DNA of 50,959 nt, taken from assembly GCA_022705425.1 (NCBI GenBank), contig JAKJEM010000010.1, forward strand, positions 34,788 through 85,746, in the 5' to 3' direction. Below are positions 39,087 to 47,920 of this stretch, piece by piece. The notes under the pieces are model-generated. The model saw nothing but the letters and a program-made list of their open reading frames with translations, did not search any database and was not told where the DNA came from. Source of the stretch: Planctomycetota bacterium (GTDB taxonomy: Bacteria > Planctomycetota > Brocadiia > CAIUPP01). The position numbers and the translations under genes are program-made. Within the stretch, counting starts at the first letter, position 1; each line of letters opens with the position of its first letter.

Positions 39087-41336
39087 ATGAAGCGGATTCT
39101 GGCGGCGATGCTGGTGGCGGGCGGCCTGGCGTGGGGCGCCCCGGTGACGCAGTCCTGGACGATTGGGACACGGGACGCCCCGGTCGTCACGCCGCGCGAC
39201 CACGGCACATTGGGGCGCAACGTCCGCATCGAGTGGACGGTGATCGGTCCGGGGCCCGACGCAAAGGGCGACGCGCTCTATGCCTTCTGTGTGCCGCAGA
39301 ACCCGGATCGCGGCTCGCCCCTGGATACGCCTGCGGTCTTCATGCTCGACCTGACCGGCGGACGCTTTGTCGAGTACTACCCCAAGACGCTGTCGGGCAA
39401 GGGCAAGATGGCCCCGCCCCCTTCGGCGCGGGACATGAAGGTGGACGAACTGGGGGACGAGACGCGCGCCACGACCGCCCGGCAGCTGACGCCGGACTGG
39501 TACTGGGAGCGTCCCACCTGCGCCGCCGTCGGCGCGCGACGCACCCTGCTCATCGGCACGCAGCGCGGCGAGGTCGTCCGCTTCCATCCCGCGCGGAACG
39601 GCTTCGAGGAAATCCTCAACCTCAACGCGCAGGTCGAAGCGCTCTGCGAAACACGCCCGGGCGAGCTCTGGGCCATTACCTCGCCGGGCAACGTCCTTCA
39701 CCATCACGAGGAGGGCTTCGGACTCCAGAAGTTCGCCGGCGTGCTCCCATCGGCGGGGAGCCCTTCGAGGCCCGTCAGCCCCTTCGGGGGCATGGGACTT
39801 ACCGGGATTCTCGGCGCCTGCGGCGTCCTGGCGGCGGACAACAAGGGCTGGCTCTACACCGCCATCGGCCCGGCGCCGTGGAGAATCTACGCCGTGCGCG
39901 AAGAGCGGGGCCGGCCCGTGGCCCGGCCGCTGCTGGCGGAGATGAAGGCGGCGGAGGTCGAGTTGATCCCCGACGCCCTCGCTCCGGCGTTGCGGGTGAC
40001 GCCGGACGGGGGCCCCTGGAAAGGCTATCGCCTTGCCGGGGGCGCGGCAACGCCGGCGGACCTGCCCTCGCCGGCGGCGGCGCGCGGCTACGACCTGGAG
40101 ACGGACTTCGACCACGAGCCGCCCTCCGTCTGGGTCACGCGCGACGGCCGACGCCGGCAGTTCCCCTTCCAGTACTCGCGCGCCACGGTGGACGACATCA
40201 AGTGCATGACGCTGAGCGCCGACGGAACGAAGATCTACGGCGCAGCCTACCCCAACGCCACCATCTTCGAGTACGACATCGCCGCCGACCGCATCTGGCG
40301 GCGCGGCAAGCACTACGTCCACTATCAGATGCTCCCCGACGGCGACTGGATCTACTCCATCGGCTACTGGGGCATCAAGCTGATGCGCTGGGACCCGCGG
40401 CAGCCCTGGACCTTCGACTACGAGAAGCACTACTTCCGCAAACAGTATCCGGGCAGCGCCTCCCCCTGGGGGTCGCTCGACTGCAACCCACAGCTCATCT
40501 GCAAGTTCCGTTACCTGCGCTACATGAACCTCCGGCGTCCGGCGGGGCTGGCCAAGGGGGCCGACGGGCGGTGGTACACCGGCGGGCGCGACATGGGCAT
40601 CAACCTCGATTGGCGCGAGCGCGGCTATCAGGACTACGGCACGGGAATCAACTACGCCGGCGCGCTCTTCTGGTTCGACCCCAGGGAAATGACGATCGGC
40701 TACGAGGTCGGCGATCAGCCCTTCCAGCACTATGCCGTGCGCGACCTGTGCGCCGCGGGGAACGGGCGCTACATCTGCATGACCGCCACGCGCGACAGCA
40801 TCCCCTTCGAGCCGCCCCTCGCCGACGCGCCGGGCGGCGTGCTGATCATCTGGGACACGCAGGAGCGCCGCTTCGTTCACCGCTCCAGCCCCTGGCCCGG
40901 TCACTGCCGCTACATCGAAGAAGGAGCGCCGGGGCTTGTGGTGATCCAGTACAGCGGGGCCCTGGCGGTCTTCGACCTGGCCCGGATGGAGACGGTGCGG
41001 CTCGTCAAGGTTCCCCTGAGCTGCCGCTTCACCACCTACGGCAGCCCCGTGCGCTTCGAGCGCGGGCCCGATGAGAAGATCTACTTCTACGGCACGGACA
41101 AAGACGGGACGGCGCTCTTCCGGTTCGACAGCCGCAGCGGGCAGGTCGAGGCTGTGGCGCGCGGGCCGGGGATCAGCGAGGTCTCCGGGACGGGGCATCC
41201 GCTCGTCTTCCTGCCCGGTTCAACCTTTCTCTTCACGAAGGAGCGCGTCTATTTCGCAACGTCGCACCTGTGGAGCGTACCGCTTGAACGCCTCCTGGCG
41301 CCCGGCGTGCCCGCCCGCCCGGCCGATGGGCCGTAG
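39087..41336 (+). CDS. Secreted beta-propeller protein
   Basis: 749 residues from ATG 39087 (GGAG at good spacing; signal peptide KRILAAMLVAGGLAWGAPV). Repeated four-stranded blade patterns run throughout: AAVGARRTLLIGTQRGEVVR, PGELWAITSPGNVLHHH, MTLSADGTKIYGAAYPNATI, WIYSIGYWGIKLMRWD, GPDEKIYFYGTDKDGTALFR. This fits a YVTN/SMP-30/NHL-like propeller of seven or more blades. No catalytic motif is evident. It is followed by another secreted protein gene after 60 bp. Binding or structural roles are possible; function unknown. Confidence 0.75.
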   Translation: MKRILAAMLVAGGLAWGAPVTQSWTIGTRDAPVVTPRDHGTLGRNVRIEWTVIGPGPDAKGDALYAFCVPQNPDRGSPLDTPAVFMLDLTGGRFVEYYPKTLSGKGKMAPPPSARDMKVDELGDETRATTARQLTPDWYWERPTCAAVGARRTLLIGTQRGEVVRFHPARNGFEEILNLNAQVEALCETRPGELWAITSPGNVLHHHEEGFGLQKFAGVLPSAGSPSRPVSPFGGMGLTGILGACGVLAADNKGWLYTAIGPAPWRIYAVREERGRPVARPLLAEMKAAEVELIPDALAPALRVTPDGGPWKGYRLAGGAATPADLPSPAAARGYDLETDFDHEPPSVWVTRDGRRRQFPFQYSRATVDDIKCMTLSADGTKIYGAAYPNATIFEYDIAADRIWRRGKHYVHYQMLPDGDWIYSIGYWGIKLMRWDPRQPWTFDYEKHYFRKQYPGSASPWGSLDCNPQLICKFRYLRYMNLRRPAGLAKGADGRWYTGGRDMGINLDWRERGYQDYGTGINYAGALFWFDPREMTIGYEVGDQPFQHYAVRDLCAAGNGRYICMTATRDSIPFEPPLADAPGGVLIIWDTQERRFVHRSSPWPGHCRYIEEGAPGLVVIQYSGALAVFDLARMETVRLVKVPLSCRFTTYGSPVRFERGPDEKIYFYGTDKDGTALFRFDSRSGQVEAVARGPGISEVSGTGHPLVFLPGSTFLFTKERVYFATSHLWSVPLERLLAPGVPARPADGP

Positions 41337-41340
41337 CCTC

Positions 41341-41385
41341 TCGTCCGTCCCGTCGTTCGTCGTCGTCCGCCGTCTATCGTTGTCA
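41341..41385. repeat. Degenerate copy of the GTCGTCC tandem tract
   Basis: Decayed GTCGTCC-like units (CGTCCGT, CGTTCGT, CGTCGTCCGCCGTC) on the plus strand end about 12 nt before the next gene's start, the same sense orientation relative to the downstream gene as at 2449-2546 and 45732-45808. Confidence 0.5.
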
Positions 41386-41396
41386 AGGGTTTGCCC

Positions 41397-42191
41397 ATGC
41401 TCAAGCTCACTCTAGCGCCCGTCCTCGCGCTTCTGATCGGCGCCGCCTCGGCCAACGCTGCGTTGAATGAAGAACCGCCCAAGGACGAGCCGATGCAGGC
41501 TGTCCAGGTGGCGCCGGGCGGCGTGCAGCCGCTCCTGCCCAAATTGTGGCAGTCACGCGCCCCGGTCACCTGGAAGCTGGAGCGCGGCGGCTACTGGGCC
41601 TCGCTGGGGCACTCGAACACCGTGCTGCTTATCCAGGCCGACGGCCCGCCGGGCCGTGCGACGCGCCTTCGCCTGCGCGTTTGCCGCGTCGAAGCCTTCG
41701 ACGCGGACGCCCGGGCGCCCGTACGCGTCGCACCCCTGGCCGAGAAGGTCTTCTCCGCCGCCGAACTCGCCGCCGACAAGGCGCGCATGGTCTCCCACAA
41801 CTTCTACATTCCCGGTGAAACGTTCCGATATTGCCTGATGACGACCTTGCGCTTCGAGCCGGCCGGCGCCGACGCCTTCGCCTCCGCCACGGTGCGCGCG
41901 GCGGTCATCGAGTTCCTGGAGGACAAGGGGACCGTGCCGATGACGTCGAAATGGATCGAGCCGTCGCACAAGGCGGACGCCGCATGGGTCGGGCGCGAGC
42001 GCCTGCGCGCCCCTTGGGCCGACGGGCGGCCCGTCGGCGGACGACTGGAGGAGACGGACGGCGCCCTGCGCTTCGCCCCGGCCGCCCCTCGAACGACCGA
42101 CCCGCCGGAGGTCAACGAGCCGAAGCTCGGCGCCCGGCCCGAGAGCGAGGCCGACGCCGCCGCGGACCTGGAGGAGAAGGCGGAGAAGTAG
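41397..42191 (+). CDS. Secreted protein of unknown function
   Basis: 264 residues from ATG 41397 (AAGGG upstream; an in-frame TTG at 41391 is less likely). Signal peptide LKLTLAPVLALLIGAASANA. The body is a single beta-rich domain (WKLERGGYWASLGHSNTVLL, RLRLRVCRVEAFDADARAPV, TLRFEPAGADAFASATVRAA) with an acidic, Ala/Glu-rich tail ending LEEKAEK. No family recognised. It may be co-transcribed with the propeller protein. Confidence 0.68.
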   Translation: MLKLTLAPVLALLIGAASANAALNEEPPKDEPMQAVQVAPGGVQPLLPKLWQSRAPVTWKLERGGYWASLGHSNTVLLIQADGPPGRATRLRLRVCRVEAFDADARAPVRVAPLAEKVFSAAELAADKARMVSHNFYIPGETFRYCLMTTLRFEPAGADAFASATVRAAVIEFLEDKGTVPMTSKWIEPSHKADAAWVGRERLRAPWADGRPVGGRLEETDGALRFAPAAPRTTDPPEVNEPKLGARPESEADAAADLEEKAEK

Positions 42192-42210
42192 CGCCCGACC
42201 GGCGGGGCGC
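42191..42210. terminator. Hairpin between convergent genes
   Basis: GCGCCC (42191-42196) pairs with GGGCGC (42205-42210) over an 8-nt loop in the 20-bp gap between converging stop codons; no T-run. Confidence 0.4.
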
Positions 42211-42211
42211 C

Positions 42212-43672
42212 TCAGTAGGCGCCTTCCTGCAACTGCCGCTCGGGGGCGAATCCGGGCACGTCGCGGAGCCAGGCGCTCCCTTCCGGCGGGCGGAAGATGT
42301 GCGGGTCCGGGGGGCCGGCGGCGCGCCGCCAGCGGTCTATGACGCCATTGCGGCGCTTCCAGCGGTCCAGCCCCTTCGAGATGACCTGCGGATCCCAATC
42401 GTGCAACACCAGCGCGCGCAACTCGGCGCGGAGGACGGCATACTCCGGCACTTCGGCCAGGTTGCGGCGCTCCTCCGGGTCGCGCTCAAGGTCGAAGAGC
42501 AAGTCCGGCAGGTCATGGTAGTACACGTACTTCATTGAGCCGCGGCGAACCATCCGCGCCAGGAGCGATCGCCGCCAGCGCGTCCCCAGCTCCGAAAAGA
42601 CCGTACCCTCCCACGTCCCCCCGCGCCAGAGCGCGCGGAAGGAGCGCCCGTCCGCCTCCGGCAGCGGCTCCGCCCCGGCCAGGTCGAGCAGGGTGGCCGT
42701 CAGGTCCGTCAGGTTGACCCCCGGCCGCAGGACGACCCCGGCGGGAATCTCTCCCGGCAGGCTCATCAGAAGGGGTACTCCCACAGCGGCCTCGAAGAAG
42801 CAGCTCTTGTGCCACAGGCCGTGTTCGCCGGCCATCTCCCCGTGGTCGGAGGTGTAGACCATCAGCGTGGGCTCCGGGCGGGCGGCGCGCTCCAGGGCGT
42901 CGAGGATCAGGCCGACGCGGCGGTCGAGGGCGGAGATGGAGCCGCAGTAGGCCGCCAGGGAGCGGCGCGCGTCCTCGGCGGTAGCGCGTGCGAGGCGCTC
43001 GAAGGTCTCGCGCAGGGCCGGGTGTGTCGCGCCGGGGTCGTCGGGCGCGACCACGGGAAGCCGCACACGGTCCTTCCAGCGGTCGTAGTCCTCCTCCGAG
43101 CACACGTAGGGGTTGTGCGGCAGCGCGAAACCGACGACCATCGCGAAGGGACGACGCCGATCGGACGAGGCGATGAACTCGCACGCGCGGCGGGTCACGA
43201 GGTCGTCGTACAACTGATAGGGATTGCCGCCGGCCCCGGAGAGGGTGAGGCTCTCGACGCCGCCGCCGGCGTGGAGGCCGTCGAGGATCGGGGAAAGGCC
43301 CCCGCCGAGGGTGGAGGCGGTGACGTCGGCGGGGAAGACGCGCTCAAAGCCGTGGGCGTGGTCGGGCCCGACGATGTGCATGCGCCCCACCAGGGCCGTT
43401 TCATAACCTGCGGCGCCGAGGGCGTGGGCCAGGGTGGGAATGTCGCTCGGCAACGCCTGGCCGTTGGCATAGACGCCGGTGCGGCAGGGATAAAGGCCGG
43501 ACAGGAAACTCATGCGGCTGGGACCGCAGAGGGGGCTGGGGCAGCAGGCGGACTCGAACCGCGCCCCGGCGCGGGCGATGCGGTCGAGGTTCGGCGTCTC
43601 CGCGAAGGGACCTCCCGCGCAGCTCATGAAGCGCGGGTGATGCTGATCGGACATGATGACGAGGATGTTCAC
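42212..43672 (-). CDS. Type I sulfatase
   Basis: 486 residues of the alkaline-phosphatase-fold sulfatase family, which hydrolyse sulfate esters using a formylglycine residue. The N-terminus NILVIMSDQHHPRF carries the metal-binding Asp; the modification motif CGPSR is at residues 49-53, followed by MSFLSGLYP. Further active-site signatures are YETALVGRMHIVG and TSDHGEMAGEHGLWHK (metal Asp-His). There is no obvious signal peptide. Cys-type sulfatases need FGE or anSME; the SUMF1-like lipoprotein at 47005 lacks one of the FGE cysteines, so the maturase may be elsewhere. The substrate (sulfated polysaccharide or small ester) is unknown. Confidence 0.9.
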   Translation of the reverse strand: MNILVIMSDQHHPRFMSCAGGPFAETPNLDRIARAGARFESACCPSPLCGPSRMSFLSGLYPCRTGVYANGQALPSDIPTLAHALGAAGYETALVGRMHIVGPDHAHGFERVFPADVTASTLGGGLSPILDGLHAGGGVESLTLSGAGGNPYQLYDDLVTRRACEFIASSDRRRPFAMVVGFALPHNPYVCSEEDYDRWKDRVRLPVVAPDDPGATHPALRETFERLARATAEDARRSLAAYCGSISALDRRVGLILDALERAARPEPTLMVYTSDHGEMAGEHGLWHKSCFFEAAVGVPLLMSLPGEIPAGVVLRPGVNLTDLTATLLDLAGAEPLPEADGRSFRALWRGGTWEGTVFSELGTRWRRSLLARMVRRGSMKYVYYHDLPDLLFDLERDPEERRNLAEVPEYAVLRAELRALVLHDWDPQVISKGLDRWKRRNGVIDRWRRAAGPPDPHIFRPPEGSAWLRDVPGFAPERQLQEGAY

Positions 43673-43703
43673 CGTCCCTCCCGCTCTTGTTTCTTCCGGT
43701 CCG

Positions 43704-45641
43704 TTACGCCTCCCGGAGGAGATAGATCATGCGGATTTCGGGCGTATCGCCGGAGACACGGTCGAAGCGCACGTCGAGCGTGTCGCCGGGGCTGACGAAG
43801 GCCGTTTCCTCGAAACCCCAATCCGCGCCGCGGTCCCACTCGCGATCCGCCAGCGTCCGCCCGCCGGCTGTCACGCGCAGGCGTCCGCTGCCGGCACACT
43901 CGACGCGGAGCCGCTTCGCGCCGGGGGGCGAGGACAAGGTGTAACGCACGTGTTGTCCCACCCGGCGGACGCACCGGTCCGGCCCGTGCTCCGTGCCGCT
44001 GCCGTGCGTGAACTTGCTGAGGCGATGCCCTTCCGCGGGGTAGCCGGCGGCGACGAAGTCCTCCAGGCGCGTCCGGTCGGACGCAAGCAATCCGGGCAGT
44101 TCCTGCCCGACGGCTTGTTCCAGGGCGAAGACGCGCCGCAGTTCGGACGCGAAGGCGCGGGCCGTGCCGGGGACGCCGGCCAGCCAATCGTCGCCGCGCG
44201 CGCGGCGGAGGGCTTCGACCTCGGCCTCGAGCGCGGCGCAGGCGGCCTCGAAGGCCGGCGCGGGGCCGGGGCGGCGGACGTTGAGGATATATTCCTGGAC
44301 GGCGGCGCAGGCCGCGCGATAGAGGCGGGCGATACGCTCGAGGTTTTCGGCCCGCTCCTGCAGGCCCGGCTCCTCCGGCGCCACGGCGGCCAGCCGGCGG
44401 CGAATGTCCACCGCCAGCGCCACGGCTTCATCCTTCTCGCGCCGGGCGGCCTCGACGGAGGGCGTCGAGCGGTCGGCCAGAATCGGCCACTCCCCGGCGC
44501 AGTGATCCATCGGCTGGCCGGGGCGCAACGTTTCGAAGATCACGTTGCGCTGGCCGTGCGTGAGCGTGCCGAAGGTGTTGTGGAAGAGCAACTGTCCGTC
44601 CACGTAGAAGATCTTCTTCACGGCCTCAAAGGAGCGTTCGAGCAGCGCGGCCAGTTCGGCGGGGTCCTTCGTCCGGTACATCTGCGCCGCGCGGCGGCGG
44701 GAGAAGTCCTCCGCCTTGACGGAGGGATCGGCGGCATAGGCCAGGAAGAACTCGACGCTGATCCGCGCGTCCCGATCCAGGGAGGACACGCCGCGCCGGT
44801 CAAGGCGTCCGATCACGCGCGGCGCGCCCAGGCGGCGGGCCAGGTCGAGCCGCTCCCGGACGTAGCTGTTGAAGGTCAGGGGGAAAGCGCCCCGTCCGAA
44901 ATACTCCGCCCCCACGTCGAACTCGACGGTCAGCCGCTCGGGGGGATAGGTGCTCAACTCCGGGTTCAGCGGCAGGAAGGGGTCCCAGTCGAAGGGATCG
45001 GACTTGTCCATGATCTCGATGTCTTCCGGAAGGCGCGCCAGTGCGCGGCGCGTCGCCTCGTAGTCGGCCACGATGGCCGAAAAGGGGCGCAGAATCATCT
45101 TCCGCCCCCGGCGCTTGCAGGCGTCGTGGACGGTGCGGATCAGCCAGTGAATGCACTCCTCGGACGACCACGCGTTGTCAAAGCGATGCGCCACGGGGAA
45201 GGCCACCTCCGTCATTGTCAGGACAACGCCGTCAATCTCCGGGACGGCGTCGAAGAGGAGGTCGTACTTGTGGGTCAGGAACTCCGTCATCAGCGGGTGA
45301 GCCAGGTTCAGGTCGCCCCGGCGTGTCCGCAACTCGGGATAGGCGGAAAGGACTTCCTTCGGTGCGCAGAGTTCATGCGTCCAGAGAACCGTCTCGCGCC
45401 CCTGAGCCTTGGCCTTGCCGAAAACGCGGCGCAGCTCCTCCGCCATGGTCGGGCGATACTCCTTGAAGTCGTTGAGCTTGGGCAGGACGCGGTAGAGATA
45501 GGCGCGCTCCGGACCCTGCCCCTCGGTGCACAACTCGAAACGGTCGAAGGGAAAGCCGGCAATCTGGTCGAGGGTCCAGTCAACGAACTTCTCGTTGAAC
45601 GTGACGCCGTGGGAGGCGGACAGGCCGATCTTGAAGGGCAT
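43704..45641 (-). CDS. TIM-barrel glycoside-hydrolase-like protein
   Basis: 645 residues from ATG 45641. Residues 1-350 look like a (beta/alpha)8 barrel: HGVTFNEKFVDWTLDQIAGF, FELCTEGQGPERAY, ETVLWTHELCAPKE, IDGVVLTMTEVAFPVAHRFD, RGRKMILRPFSAIVADYEAT. This is reminiscent of alpha-glucuronidase/GH20-type barrels, but no family is assigned with confidence. A helical region follows (about 400-550), and a C-terminal beta-sandwich (LRVECAGSGRLRVTAGGRTL, VSPGDTLDVRFDRV) may bind carbohydrate. No signal peptide is visible. It is co-directional with the sulfatase gene 31 bp downstream, suggesting joint action on a sulfated glycan. Confidence 0.65.
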   Translation of the reverse strand: MPFKIGLSASHGVTFNEKFVDWTLDQIAGFPFDRFELCTEGQGPERAYLYRVLPKLNDFKEYRPTMAEELRRVFGKAKAQGRETVLWTHELCAPKEVLSAYPELRTRRGDLNLAHPLMTEFLTHKYDLLFDAVPEIDGVVLTMTEVAFPVAHRFDNAWSSEECIHWLIRTVHDACKRRGRKMILRPFSAIVADYEATRRALARLPEDIEIMDKSDPFDWDPFLPLNPELSTYPPERLTVEFDVGAEYFGRGAFPLTFNSYVRERLDLARRLGAPRVIGRLDRRGVSSLDRDARISVEFFLAYAADPSVKAEDFSRRRAAQMYRTKDPAELAALLERSFEAVKKIFYVDGQLLFHNTFGTLTHGQRNVIFETLRPGQPMDHCAGEWPILADRSTPSVEAARREKDEAVALAVDIRRRLAAVAPEEPGLQERAENLERIARLYRAACAAVQEYILNVRRPGPAPAFEAACAALEAEVEALRRARGDDWLAGVPGTARAFASELRRVFALEQAVGQELPGLLASDRTRLEDFVAAGYPAEGHRLSKFTHGSGTEHGPDRCVRRVGQHVRYTLSSPPGAKRLRVECAGSGRLRVTAGGRTLADREWDRGADWGFEETAFVSPGDTLDVRFDRVSGDTPEIRMIYLLREA

Positions 45642-45731
45642 GGCAGCTTTCGCATCCTGAGAGGTTGTTGGGAGCGCGGGAACGGCTTCCCTTGTAACGA
45701 ATCGCGGGGGTGAATGCAACGATGGGGAAGC

Positions 45732-45808
45732 GGACGGCGGACGACAGACGGCGGACGACGGATGACGGACGACAGACGACGGACGACGGACGACGGACGA
45801 CGGACGAC
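45732..45808. repeat. 7-bp tandem repeat, 11 units of GGACGAC
   Basis: Same unit and strand as 2449-2546; the last four units are identical. It lies 90 bp upstream of the minus-strand TIM-barrel gene, within the 389-bp gap 45642-46030 that otherwise holds only a promoter. Confidence 0.93.
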
Positions 45809-45918
45809 AACGGCTCTCTCCGCGGCTCCATGTGCGTGGTCAAGTGCGACGGGTGCGGCAAGGGGTGCCCTTCGGGTCGGTCGTCAACTTCCGGGACTGG
45901 CGAAGGGTGGATTTCTGC

Positions 45919-45947
45919 TTGACAACGGTTAGGGCTGAGTACATAGT
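45919..45947 (+). promoter_or_regulatory. Sigma70-type promoter for the transglutaminase-like operon
   Basis: TTGACA, 17-bp spacer, CATAGT, about 83 nt before ATG 46031. Confidence 0.6.
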
Positions 45948-46030
45948 TATCGAAAGCGTCGGGAGTGATCGAAGGCGTTCGGTAAGTGTTCGCGACAGGT
46001 GGCTGCTTCGCCGCGACATGGAGGGCAGGA

Positions 46031-46948
46031 ATGGACCAGGAGAGGCTTCGTCCCTACGTCGGGCGGACGCCGCGGATTGACGACCCGCTCATGCGCGCGG
46101 CCTATCTGCGCGGCATCGCGGTCAGCGAGTTCTACTATCCCAAGGGCACGGCCGACTACGACCAGAAGGCAGCGCAGGTGCTCCTGACCGGCGAGACGGC
46201 GGAGTACCTCTACAGCGCCTTCACCCCCCTCTCCCTCCACTACGTTCCGGGGACGCGCCCGGCGCTCGAACGCGTCGTGGCGCGCGTGGTGAAGCCGGAA
46301 ATGACCGAACGCGAACGCGTGCTGGCGGTGCGCGATTTCTGTCTGAAGACCGTGCCGAAGGAATACCCCTGCCCCCTCCCGCCGAAGACGCTGCTGCTCA
46401 ACGCCGCCGAGGAGGAGGTGCTCAAGCTTGGCGGCGGACAGTGCGAGGACCGCTCGCGCCTGATCGTCTGCCTCTGCCAGATTGCCGGCCTCCCGGCCCG
46501 GTGCGTGGCGGTTTACTCCCATTTTCGCCCCGAGGAGAACTATGCCCTGCGCGGGGGACACGCGATCGTCGAAATCTACTGCGAGGGGGGCTGGGCCTTC
46601 TTCGACAGCAGCGTCATGGACTTCTGGTGCCGGCGCCCGGACGGCCGCATTGCCAGCCTCTGGGACCTGCGTCAGCATCCGGAGTGGGTCGAGCAGCAGG
46701 GGGATGAGTTCTACCGCGCGCGTGGGGAGACGAAGGAACGCTTCGTGTGGTACCGCGATGAATACCTGACCACCCGCGCGGCGGCCACGATCACGAACTA
46801 CTTCGTCTGGGAGGGCTGGCGGTATGACTGGCGGTGGGTGAGGATATCCTACGATCCCAACGACGAAGGCCATCGCAAGGGCAAGCAGATGCGCAACGAA
46901 CTGCGGCGACGCCTGTTGCGGGAGGCCGGCGTTGACCTGAAGGAGTAG
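46031..46948 (+). CDS. Transglutaminase-like (papain-fold) domain protein
   Basis: 305 residues from ATG 46031, which follows GGAGGGCAGGA. The catalytic triad of the transglutaminase-like fold is visible: Cys in GGGQCEDRSRLIVCLCQIAG, His in RGGHAIVEIYCEGGW and Asp in AFFDSSVMDFW. Members hydrolyse or form amide bonds; many bacterial ones are proteases or peptidoglycan-related. No signal peptide. It is first of three co-directional genes with the SUMF1-like lipoprotein and the YetA-like protein. Substrate unknown. Confidence 0.8.
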   Translation: MDQERLRPYVGRTPRIDDPLMRAAYLRGIAVSEFYYPKGTADYDQKAAQVLLTGETAEYLYSAFTPLSLHYVPGTRPALERVVARVVKPEMTERERVLAVRDFCLKTVPKEYPCPLPPKTLLLNAAEEEVLKLGGGQCEDRSRLIVCLCQIAGLPARCVAVYSHFRPEENYALRGGHAIVEIYCEGGWAFFDSSVMDFWCRRPDGRIASLWDLRQHPEWVEQQGDEFYRARGETKERFVWYRDEYLTTRAAATITNYFVWEGWRYDWRWVRISYDPNDEGHRKGKQMRNELRRRLLREAGVDLKE

Positions 46949-47004
46949 GCGGCGCGGGCCGCGCGAGCGCGGGAGTCCTTCGGAGCGCACAGCGGGGAGG
47001 AACC

Positions 47005-47904
47005 ATGAGACGAGCGATCGGGGTGCTGGCGCTGGCGGCGACGCTGGCCGCGGGGGCGGGGTGCGGCGGGCCGAAGGCCATGCCTGCGCCGGAGACACCG
47101 CCGCCATCGGATACGGCCGCAGATGTGATGGACTCGCCGGCCAAGGCGGCGGCCGCGCAGCGGGCCTGGGCTGAGCGCCTGAACCGTCCGGTGGAATGGA
47201 CCAACTCTGTCGGGATGCGTTTCCGCCTGATCCCGCCGGGGGAGTTCGTCATGGGGGCCGACGACCTGATGGGTCTTGAGACACCGCACGTCGTGCGGCT
47301 TACCCGCCCCTTCTACTTGGGGATGCACGAGGTTACGCGCCGGGAGTGGGAGGCCGTCACGAGCAAGACGCATTCCACCTTCTTCCCCGGCGAGGACATG
47401 CCCATCAACTTCGTGACGTGGTACCACGTCCAGGAGTTCCTCTCCGCGCTGAACAAGAAGGAGAAGGCGGGATACCGGCTGCCGACGGAGGCGGAGTGGG
47501 AATACGCCGCGCGGGCGGGATCGTCCTCTTCCTTCATCGTCGGAAACGCCATGCCGGACCTCGACCGGGTTGCCTGGTACGCAGGGAACAGCGGCAACGC
47601 GCTGCATCCCGTGGGCCGCAAGGAATCCAACGCCTTCGGACTCCACGACATGCTGGGGAACGTCTGGGAGTGGTGCGAGGACTTCTACGACCCGGAGTAC
47701 TACGGCATCAGCCCCCGCGAGGACCCGAAGAACGACACGGCAACGACCTTCCGCTATCGGTCCTTGCGCGGCGGGGCGATGTACTTCAACGCCTACCTCT
47801 GCCGGGTCAGTCACCGGGCATGGTATCAGGAGTCCCGCTCGGAGAAGCACATCGGCTTCCGCGTCGTGCTGCCGATCGCCGTCGAGTCCTCCGAAGGCCG
47901 CTGA
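47005..47904 (+). CDS. Formylglycine-generating-enzyme-like (SUMF1 family) lipoprotein
   Basis: 299 residues. Lipoprotein signal (LALAATLAAGAGC, Cys20), a Pro/Ala linker, then a SUMF1/FGE-sulfatase domain: GMRFRLIPPGEFVMGADD, MHEVTRREWEAVT, GYRLPTEAEWEYAARAG, GLHDMLGNVWEWCEDFY, RSLRGGAMYFNAYLCRVSHR. True FGE has two cysteines (Cx4C) in the last motif. Here the first position is not Cys, so oxidase activity on sulfatases is doubtful; the domain is often reused for ligand binding. GGGGAGGA precedes ATG 47005. It lies between the transglutaminase-like and YetA-like genes. Confidence 0.85.
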   Translation: MRRAIGVLALAATLAAGAGCGGPKAMPAPETPPPSDTAADVMDSPAKAAAAQRAWAERLNRPVEWTNSVGMRFRLIPPGEFVMGADDLMGLETPHVVRLTRPFYLGMHEVTRREWEAVTSKTHSTFFPGEDMPINFVTWYHVQEFLSALNKKEKAGYRLPTEAEWEYAARAGSSSSFIVGNAMPDLDRVAWYAGNSGNALHPVGRKESNAFGLHDMLGNVWEWCEDFYDPEYYGISPREDPKNDTATTFRYRSLRGGAMYFNAYLCRVSHRAWYQESRSEKHIGFRVVLPIAVESSEGR

Positions 47905-47920
47905 GAGAAAGGAACCGAAG